Positions 40,437-48,416 of a DNA stretch of 64,000 nt are shown here, piece by piece. Position 1 is the stretch's first letter, and every line of letters starts with the position of its first letter. The notes beneath the pieces are model-generated. The model was not told where the DNA came from, made no database searches, and was given only the letters and a program-made list of their open reading frames with translations. The DNA is from Thermoproteota archaeon. GTDB lineage: Archaea; Thermoproteota; Korarchaeia; Korarchaeales; Korarchaeaceae. The DNA lies in NCBI GenBank assembly GCA_027491555.1, contig JAOZGN010000006.1, forward strand, positions 1 to 64,000, written 5' to 3'. A program made the translations under genes and the position numbers.

Positions 40437-40928
40437 TTAATAACCTTCCTGAGACTCTCCCTGCCCCTCTCGGGTCGATAGCCTTTCCCTCAGAATCTGC
40501 TCGACTTCTTGCTCGGTACGCGCTTTCACTAGAGATTCCATTACCTGGGGATCCTTGAACACGTCAACGAGCTTCATCAGGGTCTGGATGTACGAGCTCG
40601 GATCCTTTATGGCGGGCATGAACACCATCCGAACCGGCACCTCAGAGTCCGGATCGTCCATTCTCCTGAAGGTGACGGGCTTCTTGAGCCTGGCTACTGC
40701 CAGTGCTGGCTTGTTCACGTGCTCGACGCCAGCATGAGGGAGCGCAGCGTTGACCCCGCCAGCGAGTTCCAGTCCCGTGGGTACGCTCTTTTCTCTCTGG
40801 ATGGTGGCCTCAACGAACGTATCTTTAACATAACTCCCCTCTTGGAGGAGATTTCCCAGATAGCGGATGACTTCTTCAGCCGATGAGACCTCCACATCTA
40901 GGACTACCAGTATATCCATTTCCTGCAT
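40437..40928 (-). CDS. gatA: PTS EIIA component (fructose/mannitol/galactitol type)
   Basis: 163 aa from ATG 40928 (GTG 40958 and ATG 40919 also in frame). The type 2 IIA signature is present: VKDTFVEATIQREKSVPTGL, then the active histidine in GGVNAALPHAGVEHVNKPAL. It accepts phosphate from HPr. It is the first gene of the IIA-IIB(-IIC) set. The TATA-like element at about 40963-40972 is shared with the divergent OsmC gene. Confidence 0.92.
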   Translation of the reverse strand: MQEMDILVVLDVEVSSAEEVIRYLGNLLQEGSYVKDTFVEATIQREKSVPTGLELAGGVNAALPHAGVEHVNKPALAVARLKKPVTFRRMDDPDSEVPVRMVFMPAIKDPSSYIQTLMKLVDVFKDPQVMESLVKARTEQEVEQILRERLSTREGQGESQEGY

Positions 40929-40961
40929 CGGAGGGAGACCGAAGAGTTGGGCGTGCACATT

Positions 40962-40973
40962 CTTTAAGTTTCT
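40962..40973. promoter_or_regulatory. Shared TATA element of gatA and osmC-like genes
   Basis: The stretch tctttaagtttc lies about 30 bases before TTG 40999 on the plus strand (leaderless distance) and 35-40 bases before ATG 40928 on the minus strand. It is the only A+T block in the gap. Confidence 0.5.
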
Positions 40974-40998
40974 GTATCCTGGGCGTGCGGGTGATCCC

Positions 40999-41442
40999 TT
41001 GGCGGTGAAGAAGCCGGACGGGCCGATAGTGTGTGAGGCTGAGGCGCGGTGGAACGGCCGAACAGGAGGCGCTGTCAGGCTACCTCGGGGCGATCAGCTT
41101 CAGATAGACATGGCTGTAGAGTTTGGCGGCCTCAACGAGGCCCCCTCCCCGGATGACCTGTTCGCCGCCAGCCTGAGCGGGTGCCTCCTGACGACGGCCG
41201 TATGGTTCGCCAAGAAGATGGAACTCAGTGTAGCCAATCTGGCCGTCAAGGTCAAAACGAAAACTGAGTTGAGGGAAGGCGGATTCAGAATAACCAAGAT
41301 CTGGGCGACGATCAGGATCGACGGTCTTTCGAAAGAAGAGGCGGAGAGGTTGGCCGATCTAGCGGAGAGGTACTGTCACCTCGCAAGGACCTTGAGGGAC
41401 TGCGTGGACATCGAGTTCAACCTGGAGTGGGGAGGAGCGTGA
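40999..41442 (+). CDS. OsmC-family peroxiredoxin-like protein
   Basis: 147 aa from TTG 40999. The two redox cysteines of the OsmC/Ohr family are visible: FAASLSGCLLTTAVWFAKK and LAERYCHLARTLRDCV. The domain starts with the typical WNGRTGG and PSPDDLFAAS phrases. It probably reduces organic hydroperoxides. Its TGA overlaps the ATG of the following cupin gene (TGATG), so the two are one operon. Confidence 0.9.
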   Translation: MAVKKPDGPIVCEAEARWNGRTGGAVRLPRGDQLQIDMAVEFGGLNEAPSPDDLFAASLSGCLLTTAVWFAKKMELSVANLAVKVKTKTELREGGFRITKIWATIRIDGLSKEEAERLADLAERYCHLARTLRDCVDIEFNLEWGGA

Positions 41443-41798
41443 TGCGGCCCAAGGTCGGGCACTGGAGAGAGATCCCGGAGGAGACGGTCTCGTCGGCGAA
41501 GGGTCTCTACAGGAGGTGGCTCATAACCCCGAGGGACGGGGCCCCGAACTTCGCCATGAGGCTCTTTAGGATGGTTCCGGGAGGGGAGACTCCACCGCAC
41601 TCGCACGACTGGGAGCACGAGGTCTTCATTCTCTCCGGTGGGGGGAGGGCCATCTTGGATGGAGAGGAGTATGAGCTGACTCCGGGCACGTTTCTGTTCA
41701 TTCCTGGAGGAGTCGAACACTCATTCCAAAACAGCGGCGGGGGAGACCTGGTGTTCCTCTGTCTGATTCCGGCGAGCGCGGTCCCGCCAGGCAAGTGA
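41442..41798 (+). CDS. Cupin-domain protein (paralogue 2)
   Basis: 118 aa from ATG 41442, sharing the A of the upstream TGA. Cupin motif 1 is PPHSHDWEHEVFILSG and motif 2 GTFLFIPGGVEHSFQN. It is very similar along the whole length to the cupin at 27809-28177 (the segments DGAPNFAMRLFR and LVFLCLIP are shared), so the two are paralogues in different operons: one with PDO/surE, one with an OsmC protein. A redox or stress connection is suggested by both contexts but not shown. Confidence 0.88.
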   Translation: MRPKVGHWREIPEETVSSAKGLYRRWLITPRDGAPNFAMRLFRMVPGGETPPHSHDWEHEVFILSGGGRAILDGEEYELTPGTFLFIPGGVEHSFQNSGGGDLVFLCLIPASAVPPGK

Positions 41799-41810
41799 AC
41801 AGAACACCCC

Positions 41811-42989
41811 TCATGGTCGGGAGTAGACCAGGATCGAGGCGTCCACGCCGCCGTACCTCACGGCCCTCCTCTCCTCGAGCCTGAGCCCGCTCATGGCCCT
41901 CTCGAACTTAGGCAAGGCGGGGCCGCCGAGTATGGCTGAGGCCTTCAGCTCGAGCTTTTCCGCCAGCGCCCTGGCCAGCCCCCTGAACGCTGCGTCGATG
42001 TCCCTCCTCCGCCCGGTCCTGAGTTCGTAGGGCGGGTTGGTTGACAGGGCGCCAATTCTATCCACCCGCTCAGGAAGGAACTCCGCGCTGAACACGGAGA
42101 ACGTTATGGAGTCCTGCACCCCTGCCGAGACCGCGTTTCTCGCGGCGCCCGCGACGTGCTTCGGGCTCACGTCGGATGCGAAGATTGCCGGTCGAAGGTA
42201 CGGCCTCGCCCCGGCGTCCACTCGGTCTAGTATCTCTTCGACCGGGAGGTCGCGGAACGGCTTTAGGAGTCTGAAGGGCCAGCCCTCTGCCCTCCTCCAC
42301 GTGCCTGGAGGGATTCTCTTGGCCGCCAGAGCCGCCTCTATCGGGATGGTCCCACCTCCACACATCGGGTCGACGAGGGGCGACGACGGATCCCTCTCCA
42401 CCCCGGCGAGCCAGCCGGTCAACCTAACCAGGGAGTACGCGACCACCGGGCTGAGGGAGGCGGGGTGCTGGTACACCCTGTACCTGCGCTTGTGAAGACT
42501 CTCCCCGACGAGGTCTATACCGAGCAAGAGCACGCTGCCGGAGACGTAGGCCCTGACGGTGACATCTGGGCTCTTCAGGTTGGCCCTTATTCTCTCCCCG
42601 CTACGCCGGAGGAAGTGCTCCACCACGGCGGCCCCAACCTCTGCGGCTACCTCCGGGCTACTGTATGCGTGTTTCCCCGCCCGCTCCGCCCTGACCGCGA
42701 ACGTCACGTTGGGGTCGAAGTAGTCAAACCACTCCACCTCTCTGGCCATCTCGCCGACCGACGCCAGGTCGCTCGGGTCAACCTCCCCCTCCCTAACCAG
42801 GAGGAGTATCCTGTTGGCCGATCGTATACCGTACACCAGTTCAACCGCCTTCTCGGGTTCTGCGAGGAACCGCACCTTTCCGGGAACGACCGGCCGCGCC
42901 GCCTCGCCTATCAGCTCCTCGATCTCCCCACTCACCACATCCTCGAGGCCCGGAAGGGTGACGGCAAGATACTCGTGCTGGCGTCCCAC
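41811..42989 (-). CDS. THUMP-domain class I SAM-dependent RNA methyltransferase (Trm14/RlmL-like)
   Basis: 392 aa. The N-terminal half is a ferredoxin-like plus THUMP region (ending LKSPDVTVRAYVSGSVLLLG) and the C-terminal half a Rossmann methyltransferase with the SAM motif PLVDPMCGGGTIPIEAAL and the catalytic ALSTNPPYELRTGR. DPMCGSGT plus NPPY is typical of Trm14/TrmN-type enzymes, which make N2-methylguanosine in tRNA (position 6), or of RlmL-type rRNA enzymes. Starts at GTG 42989, 24 bases after the ClC gene. Confidence 0.9.
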   Translation of the reverse strand: MGRQHEYLAVTLPGLEDVVSGEIEELIGEAARPVVPGKVRFLAEPEKAVELVYGIRSANRILLLVREGEVDPSDLASVGEMAREVEWFDYFDPNVTFAVRAERAGKHAYSSPEVAAEVGAAVVEHFLRRSGERIRANLKSPDVTVRAYVSGSVLLLGIDLVGESLHKRRYRVYQHPASLSPVVAYSLVRLTGWLAGVERDPSSPLVDPMCGGGTIPIEAALAAKRIPPGTWRRAEGWPFRLLKPFRDLPVEEILDRVDAGARPYLRPAIFASDVSPKHVAGAARNAVSAGVQDSITFSVFSAEFLPERVDRIGALSTNPPYELRTGRRRDIDAAFRGLARALAEKLELKASAILGGPALPKFERAMSGLRLEERRAVRYGGVDASILVYSRP

Positions 42990-43013
42990 GCGACAACCCC
43001 CGCCGTCCGGCCG

Positions 43014-44774
43014 CTACATCCTGGCGGCCTCCTCGAGGTCCTTCATGAGGACGGCCCTCTCGTAGGCCTTGACGACATCGGTCCTCGTCAGTATGCCCAC
43101 GAGCCTCCCGTCCTCGACGACGGGAAGCCTCCCCACGTCGCACCTCAGCATCTTCAGGAGCGCGTCGTGCACGGACGTGCCCGGGGTGACGGTGACCGGC
43201 TGCCTGTTCATCACGTCCCTCACCCTGACGCGATCCCACTGGCTCGGGTGAATCCTCCTCAAGTCGGCGAAGGCCACCATGCCCACGAGCTTACCCTCCG
43301 GGTCCACGACCGGGAACCCCATGTGGTGGGTCCTGAGCATGATCTCGTGAAGTTCCCCCAGCGTTATGTCCGGTTGTACGGTCACGACCTCCCTGACCAT
43401 GGCGTCGGAGACCCTCAGCCTGTCCAGCACATCGAGGCCGACTACGGGAACTCGCTTTCCCCTCTCTTCGATGCGTCTAGTGTAGATCGTGCTCTCCATC
43501 AGAATGAGGGAGAGGAAGTAAGCAGTCGAGCATGAGGCGAGGAGAGATGGAATCAGCTTGTAGTTCCTCCCCAGCTCGGTTATGATAACCACGGCCGTGA
43601 GCGGAGCCCTGGCGGCGGCGGCAAAGGTGGCGGCCATCCCGGCGAGTGCGAACATCTCGGGGGTGCGGAAAACCCCTGGAGAGATCGCGTGGAGTACCTT
43701 ACCAACCACCGCCCCGGAGGTAGCTCCAATGAAGAGCGTTGGGGTGAATATCCCGCCCGACCCGCCTGATCCCACGGAAAAAGAGGTTGCGAGTATCTTG
43801 ATGGCCGTGAGCGTGAGCAGGAGGTGGAGGGCCCCCTCTCCGGCGAGGATCCTGTTCAGGCCGTCGAACCCCGGCCCCATGATACCCCATCCCAGACTCC
43901 AGAAGGCGAGCAAGCCACTTAGCAGACCACCTAGGGCTGGTTTCAGCCACGCGGGGGCGGTCCACGCCTCAAACCGATCCTCAACCTCATAGAGTGTGTC
44001 AACCCATACCCTGGCCACGGCGGCCGAGAGGGCCCCGAGTGCCAGCAGGGCGACTACCTCCACAGGGTGCGGAAACGGGATGTGCGCCGGTATCAGGATC
44101 ACCGGCATGGACTTTCTCAGCGTCCAGGAGACTGACACCGCAGATATCGACGCTACAAACGCTGGAATGAGTTCAACGGAGTATACTGCCCCCAGGAGTA
44201 TCTCCAGGCCGAAGAGAACCCCTCCCAGAGGAGCGTCGAAGGCGGCCGCTATCCCGGCGGAGAGCCCGGCGATCAGGAGGAGCTTCCTCGGCCTGGCCGG
44301 CACCTTGAGGACCTCGGCCGTAAAGGAACCCAGACCCGCCCCGACCTGGCCTATCGGGCCCTCCCTTCCCGCGCTTCCCCCGAGACCGATCAGGGCCCCG
44401 GACGCAAGTATCCTCGCCACCGGAACCCTGGGGGGTATCCTGCCCTCCTTGAACAGGAAGGCCTCGAGGACGTTTGGAATCCCGTGACCCCTGACGTCGG
44501 GCGCGATCTTCCACGCGATCACGCCGGAGACCAGCCCGCCCACCGCGGGGGCGAGAATCAACCCCAGGTCGATGAACCCCAGGGTCAACCTCCCCTCAAT
44601 CACTTCCAAGAATTCTCTGAAGATCTCGATGGACTTGTCCAGCGCCACGGCGGAGAGGCCGGCTATCGCTCCGATCGCAACGGCGGAGAGTTCCAGTTTC
44701 CCGTAGCGCCTGGTGAGTCCAGCGATTCGCCGCCAGAACACCTGCCTCCTTATCTCCCTGTGGGGCTCTAACAT
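43014..44774 (-). CDS. ClC-family chloride channel/transporter with two CBS domains
   Basis: 586 aa. The membrane part (residues about 20-440) has the ClC selectivity motifs GSAGREGPIGQVGAGLGS and GSGGSGGIFTPTLFIGA, and the region PEMFALAGMAATFAAAARAPL. The cytoplasmic tail carries a pair of CBS domains (VTVQPDITLGELHEIM to RRIHPSQW and VTVTPGTSVHDALLKM to VVKAYERA), which usually bind adenine nucleotides. Whether it is a channel or a Cl-/H+ antiporter is open. It is transcribed in the same direction as, and just upstream of, the methyltransferase gene. Confidence 0.95.
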   Translation of the reverse strand: MLEPHREIRRQVFWRRIAGLTRRYGKLELSAVAIGAIAGLSAVALDKSIEIFREFLEVIEGRLTLGFIDLGLILAPAVGGLVSGVIAWKIAPDVRGHGIPNVLEAFLFKEGRIPPRVPVARILASGALIGLGGSAGREGPIGQVGAGLGSFTAEVLKVPARPRKLLLIAGLSAGIAAAFDAPLGGVLFGLEILLGAVYSVELIPAFVASISAVSVSWTLRKSMPVILIPAHIPFPHPVEVVALLALGALSAAVARVWVDTLYEVEDRFEAWTAPAWLKPALGGLLSGLLAFWSLGWGIMGPGFDGLNRILAGEGALHLLLTLTAIKILATSFSVGSGGSGGIFTPTLFIGATSGAVVGKVLHAISPGVFRTPEMFALAGMAATFAAAARAPLTAVVIITELGRNYKLIPSLLASCSTAYFLSLILMESTIYTRRIEERGKRVPVVGLDVLDRLRVSDAMVREVVTVQPDITLGELHEIMLRTHHMGFPVVDPEGKLVGMVAFADLRRIHPSQWDRVRVRDVMNRQPVTVTPGTSVHDALLKMLRCDVGRLPVVEDGRLVGILTRTDVVKAYERAVLMKDLEEAARM

Positions 44775-44821
44775 CGACCGCGTCCCTCTCTCCTCGACAG
44801 ACCTGTCGGCTTTCGCCTGTC

Positions 44822-44838
44822 AGGCCCTTAATTATTGC
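44822..44838 (+). promoter_or_regulatory. TATA-like element before the DegT aminotransferase
   Basis: The stretch ggcccttaattattgct lies about 27 bases before ATG 44858, a leaderless distance. Confidence 0.55.
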
Positions 44839-44857
44839 TCCCCCACTCAACGACCTG

Positions 44858-46009
44858 ATGGGCGTCAGAGTCCCGATCTCAAGGCCGCTGCTCGGAGCGG
44901 AAGAAGTGGAGGAGGTGGAGCTTGTCCTCAAGAGCGGAATGCTAGCGCAAGGGAAGAGGGTGAAAGAGCTGGAAGATGGGTTTGCCGAGTACGTGGGAGC
45001 TAAGCACGGCATCGCAGTGTCCAACGGGACGCTCGCCCTCCTGGTGGCCCTTCAGGCCATGGGGATTGGGCCGGGGGACGAGGTCATCACGACCCCCCTC
45101 TCGTTCTTCGCGACGGCCTCTACCATCCTCATGACGGGCGCCGTCCCCGTATTCGTTGACGTTGACCCGGAGACCTATAACCTCGATCCCGGGCGGGTGG
45201 AGGAGGTCCTGTCGGATCGCACCCGGGCGATAGTTCCGGTCCACCTCTTCGGTCACCCCGTCGACATGGACCCCCTGCTGAAGATAGCTCGGGAGAGGGA
45301 TCTGCTGATTCTCGAGGACGCCGCGCAGGCTCACGGAGCTGAGTACAGGGGAAGGAAGGTCGGATCCATCGGCCACGCGGCCGCGTTCAGCTTCTACCCG
45401 ACGAAGAACATGACGACCGCCGAGGGTGGGATGATAACGACGAGCGACGACCGGCTGGCAGGGAGGTGTAGGCTCCTCAGAGACCACGGGCAGGAGTCAA
45501 AGTACGTTCACATAATGCTCGGAATGAACTGCAGGATGACGGATCTCCAGGCGGCCATAGGGGTAGTGCAGCTGAAAAAGCTGGATAGCATGAATGAGAG
45601 AAGGCGGGAGATAGCCAGAACGTACGTAGACGAGCTCGGTGGACTCGAAGGGATCGAAATGCCGATTGAACGCCCCTGGGCGAGGCACTCCTGGCACCTC
45701 TTTGCGGTCAAGGTCACCGGCCCGTCGAGGGACAGGCTGGTGGGAGCGCTCCGCGATCGGGGAGTGGATGCCAGGCCGAGTTATCCCATGCCGATATACG
45801 ACCAGCCGGTGATGAAGAAGCTGGGGATCAGGGAGTTCGACCCACTGTGGTTCGCGAGGTCGGGGAAGGGGTTCAAGAGGGCGGAGTGCCCGAACGCGGA
45901 GAGGCTCGTCGATCAGCTCCTTCTCCTCCCCATCCATCCCGGAATGAGCGACGAGGACGTCCAATTCGTCACGAGAGCGGTTAAGGAGGCCCTGAGGGAG
46001 GTCAGCTGA
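44858..46009 (+). CDS. DegT/DnrJ/EryC1/StrS-family PLP aminotransferase
   Basis: 383 aa. Family motifs: SNGTLALLVALQAMGIGPGD, TPLSFFATASTILMTGAVPV, LEDAAQAHGAEYRGRKVG, and the PLP lysine in AAFSFYPTKNMTTAEGGM. These enzymes aminate keto-sugars bound to nucleotides, for glycans or secondary metabolites. No other sugar-nucleotide genes are adjacent, though a GT2 enzyme lies at 15.7 kb. The 3' end overlaps the convergent ECF gene by eight bases. Confidence 0.94.
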   Translation: MGVRVPISRPLLGAEEVEEVELVLKSGMLAQGKRVKELEDGFAEYVGAKHGIAVSNGTLALLVALQAMGIGPGDEVITTPLSFFATASTILMTGAVPVFVDVDPETYNLDPGRVEEVLSDRTRAIVPVHLFGHPVDMDPLLKIARERDLLILEDAAQAHGAEYRGRKVGSIGHAAAFSFYPTKNMTTAEGGMITTSDDRLAGRCRLLRDHGQESKYVHIMLGMNCRMTDLQAAIGVVQLKKLDSMNERRREIARTYVDELGGLEGIEMPIERPWARHSWHLFAVKVTGPSRDRLVGALRDRGVDARPSYPMPIYDQPVMKKLGIREFDPLWFARSGKGFKRAECPNAERLVDQLLLLPIHPGMSDEDVQFVTRAVKEALREVS

Positions 46010-46502
46010 CCCACCTGCTCAGGGCCGCCCTGAGAACTTTGGACAAGGGGACGCCGACCAGAACTCCAGCAGCCGCCTGAAAGAGGTTCCCGGGCAGTTC
46101 CGCGACCGCCGCCCCCGGTCCCAGCAGAATGGCCTCCACGGTGAAGTAGCCCAGCACCATCTCGGCTACCGCGACGGTCGCGCCTGCGATCTCCGCCAAC
46201 CTCCCCCGGCCCGAGACCAAGCCGGCTAGGGCGCCCTCAACTCCCTTGATGGCCAGAGTGTAGGGGGCGTAGTGAGCGTATCCAGACAGCAGGTCGGCGA
46301 GGGCCGAGCCGACTCCTCCGCAGAACGCCCCCACCGTGGGACCGAGAGCCAGTCCCAGGGTGATCACCACGATGTCGCCCAAGTTTATGTATCCCTGAGT
46401 CGCCGGAACCGGGATCTGCACTACCAAAGTGGTTGCTGCCACGAGGGCGGCGCCCATACCTGCGAAGGCGGCCCAGACGGACCCGTTCCTCGGCCCGGCC
46501 AT
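46002..46502 (-). CDS. ECF transporter substrate-binding (S) component-like membrane protein
   Basis: 166 aa from ATG 46502, placed 15-20 bases from a TATA-like ttatacat. Five to six hydrophobic segments and the phrases GYINLGDIVVITLGLALGP, VGAFCGGVGSALADLLSGYA and TLAIKGVEGALAGLVSGR are those of vitamin-uptake S components (the ThiW/HmpT-like and PdxU groups share these). The ligand is not readable; thiamin- or vitamin B6-related compounds are typical. It needs an ECF energising module encoded elsewhere. It diverges from the threonine-synthase-like HTH protein, which makes that protein a candidate regulator. Confidence 0.75.
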   Translation of the reverse strand: MAGPRNGSVWAAFAGMGAALVAATTLVVQIPVPATQGYINLGDIVVITLGLALGPTVGAFCGGVGSALADLLSGYAHYAPYTLAIKGVEGALAGLVSGRGRLAEIAGATVAVAEMVLGYFTVEAILLGPGAAVAELPGNLFQAAAGVLVGVPLSKVLRAALSRWVS

Positions 46503-46514
46503 CGCGAGCACCGA

Positions 46515-46541
46515 AGATGTATAAGTCAGCATTCTTATATT
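46515..46541. promoter_or_regulatory. Divergent TATA elements between the ECF gene and the HTH fusion gene
   Basis: Two A+T boxes lie in the 54-base gap: gatgtataag (46516-46525, serving ATG 46502 on the minus strand) and ttcttatatttg (46532-46543, serving ATG 46557). Both starts are at leaderless distance. A regulator bound between them could control both genes. Confidence 0.55.
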
Positions 46542-46556
46542 TGAGTCAGAAAGCTT

Positions 46557-47942
46557 ATGTATCGGACTATGACGAAGTGGCTGGCCCGCTGCCCCAAGTG
46601 TGGGCTGAGCCGCGAGCTGATTCAGGTGACGCCTACCTGCCCCATATGCGGTACCCCCCTCCTTCTCCTGCCAGACCTCCAGGAGCTGCGGGGCAGGGTG
46701 ACCCCCGACGTCTTGGCCAGCAGGGTTGCGGGAGTCTGGAGATACAGGGAACTCCTGCCGGTCTCTCGGGATCCCGTCACGCTCGGAGAGGGTGGAACCA
46801 GGCTCCACGCGTGCAGGAGACTCGGGAGGGAGGCGGATCTGCGCGGCCTCCTGGTGAAGGATGAGACGAAGAACCCCACAGGCTGCTTCATAGACAGGGG
46901 ATCCACGGTGCTGGTGTCTCGAATAGTTGAAGAGGGATACCAGGGCGTCTACGGAACTGTCAAGGGAAACCTTGGGGCCTCTCTCGCTGCCTACTCGGCT
47001 AGGGCGGGGGTGGGGTGCGCGGTGAGGGTGGACGGGCCGACCGACCCGGCGAAGCTCTATCAGATGATTGCCTACGGGGCTGCAGTCTCCCCACCAGACG
47101 GCCGAATGGAGGCTCCAGAGCGATACTACAACGTCTTGAACTCTGATCCCCTCCTCGTGGAGGGCGAGAAGACGATATCGCTGGAGGTGCTGGAGTCTCT
47201 GGGGTGGGAGGAGCCTGACGCGATCGTCGTGCCCGTGGGTAGCGGCTCCCTCATGACCGCGGTCTGGAAGGGAATCACGGAGGCCAGGGAGCTGGGACTC
47301 GTGCGGTCGGAGGGCGTCCGACTCTACGGGGTGAGACCGGGTGAGGAGAGCGCCGTCGCCCTGGATCTCCACTTTCCTGAGCCAGACCGCTTGGACCAGG
47401 CTAGTGAGGCTGTCAGGGAGAGCGGCGGGGACTTGATCACGGTCGGAGACGAGGAGATGCTGGAGGCCTCGAGGAAGCTCGCCCGCGCCGAGGGGATATT
47501 CGCCGAACCCGCCGCGGCCTCCACGCTGGCGGCCGCGGAGAGGCTGAGGGTAGAGGGGGAGATCTCTCCCTCAGACACAGTCGTCCTCATAGTGACCGGG
47601 TCCGGGCTGAAGGACCCCACCGCCGCCGTCAGGGAACTTGAGAGGCTCCATTTAACCGACGCCTACGTGAAGGGGGAGCGCGTTGGCAGGCCGCTCGGGA
47701 GGACGAAGACGGCGATCCTGAGGATACTGACCTCTGGTAAGATGCACGGGTACGAGGTCTGGAGGAGGTTGAAGGGATCCGGCGTGGAGATCTCGCTTCC
47801 GGCAGTTTACCAGCACCTCAAGTCGCTGGAGGAGATGGGCGCGATTGCCAGGGTCCAGACGGTGTCAAAGAATGGGAGGTCTCGCGTAGTCTACTCCATA
47901 ACCCCGAGAGGCAGGCTCCTCCTGTCGACCGTGGAGGGATGA
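46557..47942 (+). CDS. Threonine-synthase-like pseudoenzyme fused to a PadR-type winged helix
   Basis: 461 aa in three parts. Residues 12-35 are a zinc ribbon (CPKCGLSRELIQ...CPIC). Residues about 70-370 are a threonine-synthase-type fold-II PLP domain: TLGEGGTRLHA, DETKNPTGCFIDRGST, VYGTVKGNLGASLAAYSARA, VPVGSGSLMTAV and EPAAASTLAA. In active enzymes the segment is NPTGSFKDRG and the Lys holds PLP; here codon 112 (46890-46892) is ATA, giving Ile, so no internal aldimine can form. Residues about 380-461 are a PadR-like winged helix (KTAILRILTSGKMHGYEVWR, LPAVYQHLKSLEEMGAIARV, YSITPRGRLLL). I infer a ligand-sensing regulator rather than an enzyme, possibly of the divergent ECF gene. Confidence 0.82.
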   Translation: MYRTMTKWLARCPKCGLSRELIQVTPTCPICGTPLLLLPDLQELRGRVTPDVLASRVAGVWRYRELLPVSRDPVTLGEGGTRLHACRRLGREADLRGLLVKDETKNPTGCFIDRGSTVLVSRIVEEGYQGVYGTVKGNLGASLAAYSARAGVGCAVRVDGPTDPAKLYQMIAYGAAVSPPDGRMEAPERYYNVLNSDPLLVEGEKTISLEVLESLGWEEPDAIVVPVGSGSLMTAVWKGITEARELGLVRSEGVRLYGVRPGEESAVALDLHFPEPDRLDQASEAVRESGGDLITVGDEEMLEASRKLARAEGIFAEPAAASTLAAAERLRVEGEISPSDTVVLIVTGSGLKDPTAAVRELERLHLTDAYVKGERVGRPLGRTKTAILRILTSGKMHGYEVWRRLKGSGVEISLPAVYQHLKSLEEMGAIARVQTVSKNGRSRVVYSITPRGRLLLSTVEG

Positions 47943-47946
47943 GGTC

Positions 47947-47957
47947 GCGTTAATTAA
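47947..47957 (+). promoter_or_regulatory. TATA-like element before the MIP18 gene
   Basis: The stretch cgttaattaac lies about 28 bases before GTG 47981, fitting a leaderless start. Confidence 0.5.
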
Positions 47958-47980
47958 CGCCCACCCATCGAGAGCGCCCG

Positions 47981-48403
47981 GTGGGTGATTCCGTGAGCTC
48001 GGAGGAGAAGAGGCTGAGGATCCTCACGGCCCTGAGGGGGGTCTATGACCCTGAGATACCCATCAACGTCGTCGATCTCGGTCTGATCAGGGAGGTCACC
48101 GTCGAAGAGAAGGAGGGACCCACTACTGTGAGGGTCAGGTACACTCTCACGGCCCCCGGGTGTCCGCTGGCCCAGATGCTCTCTTCCCTCATCAAGAGGA
48201 CCGTCGAGGCCGCAGTCGGCAGCGACGTCAACGTTGAGCTGATCTACGAGGACTTCCCGCCCTGGACCCCGGCCGACATGACCGAGGAGGGCAGAGAGGA
48301 GTTCAAGAGGAGGTACGGCTACGACATAATGGACTCCTTCCTCAAGCAGTGGGGTAGCATCGAGAACTACATCGAGGCGGTCAGGAAGGCCCTCGGGAAG
48401 TGA
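47981..48403 (+). CDS. MIP18/DUF59 iron-sulfur cluster assembly-type protein
   Basis: 140 aa. The DUF59 core is clear: LRGVYDPEIPINVVDLGLIR, then RVRYTLTAPGCPLAQMLSSL with the conserved cysteine, and VNVELIYEDFPPWTPADMTE. Such proteins (SufT, MIP18, PaaD) help deliver iron-sulfur clusters. A 45-residue helical C-terminal extension (EGREEFKRRYGYDIM and on) follows the domain. GTG 47981 fits the TATA distance; GTG 47993 is an alternative. Confidence 0.92.
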   Translation: MGDSVSSEEKRLRILTALRGVYDPEIPINVVDLGLIREVTVEEKEGPTTVRVRYTLTAPGCPLAQMLSSLIKRTVEAAVGSDVNVELIYEDFPPWTPADMTEEGREEFKRRYGYDIMDSFLKQWGSIENYIEAVRKALGK

Positions 48404-48416
48404 AGGTGGCGGGGAC

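Noticed and set aside
46503..47372. Long minus-strand open frame continuing upstream of the ECF gene
   Set aside because: It is antisense to the threonine-synthase-like gene; residues are His/Gly/Arg-rich shadow sequence, and the TATA box for the ECF gene lies at about 46520.
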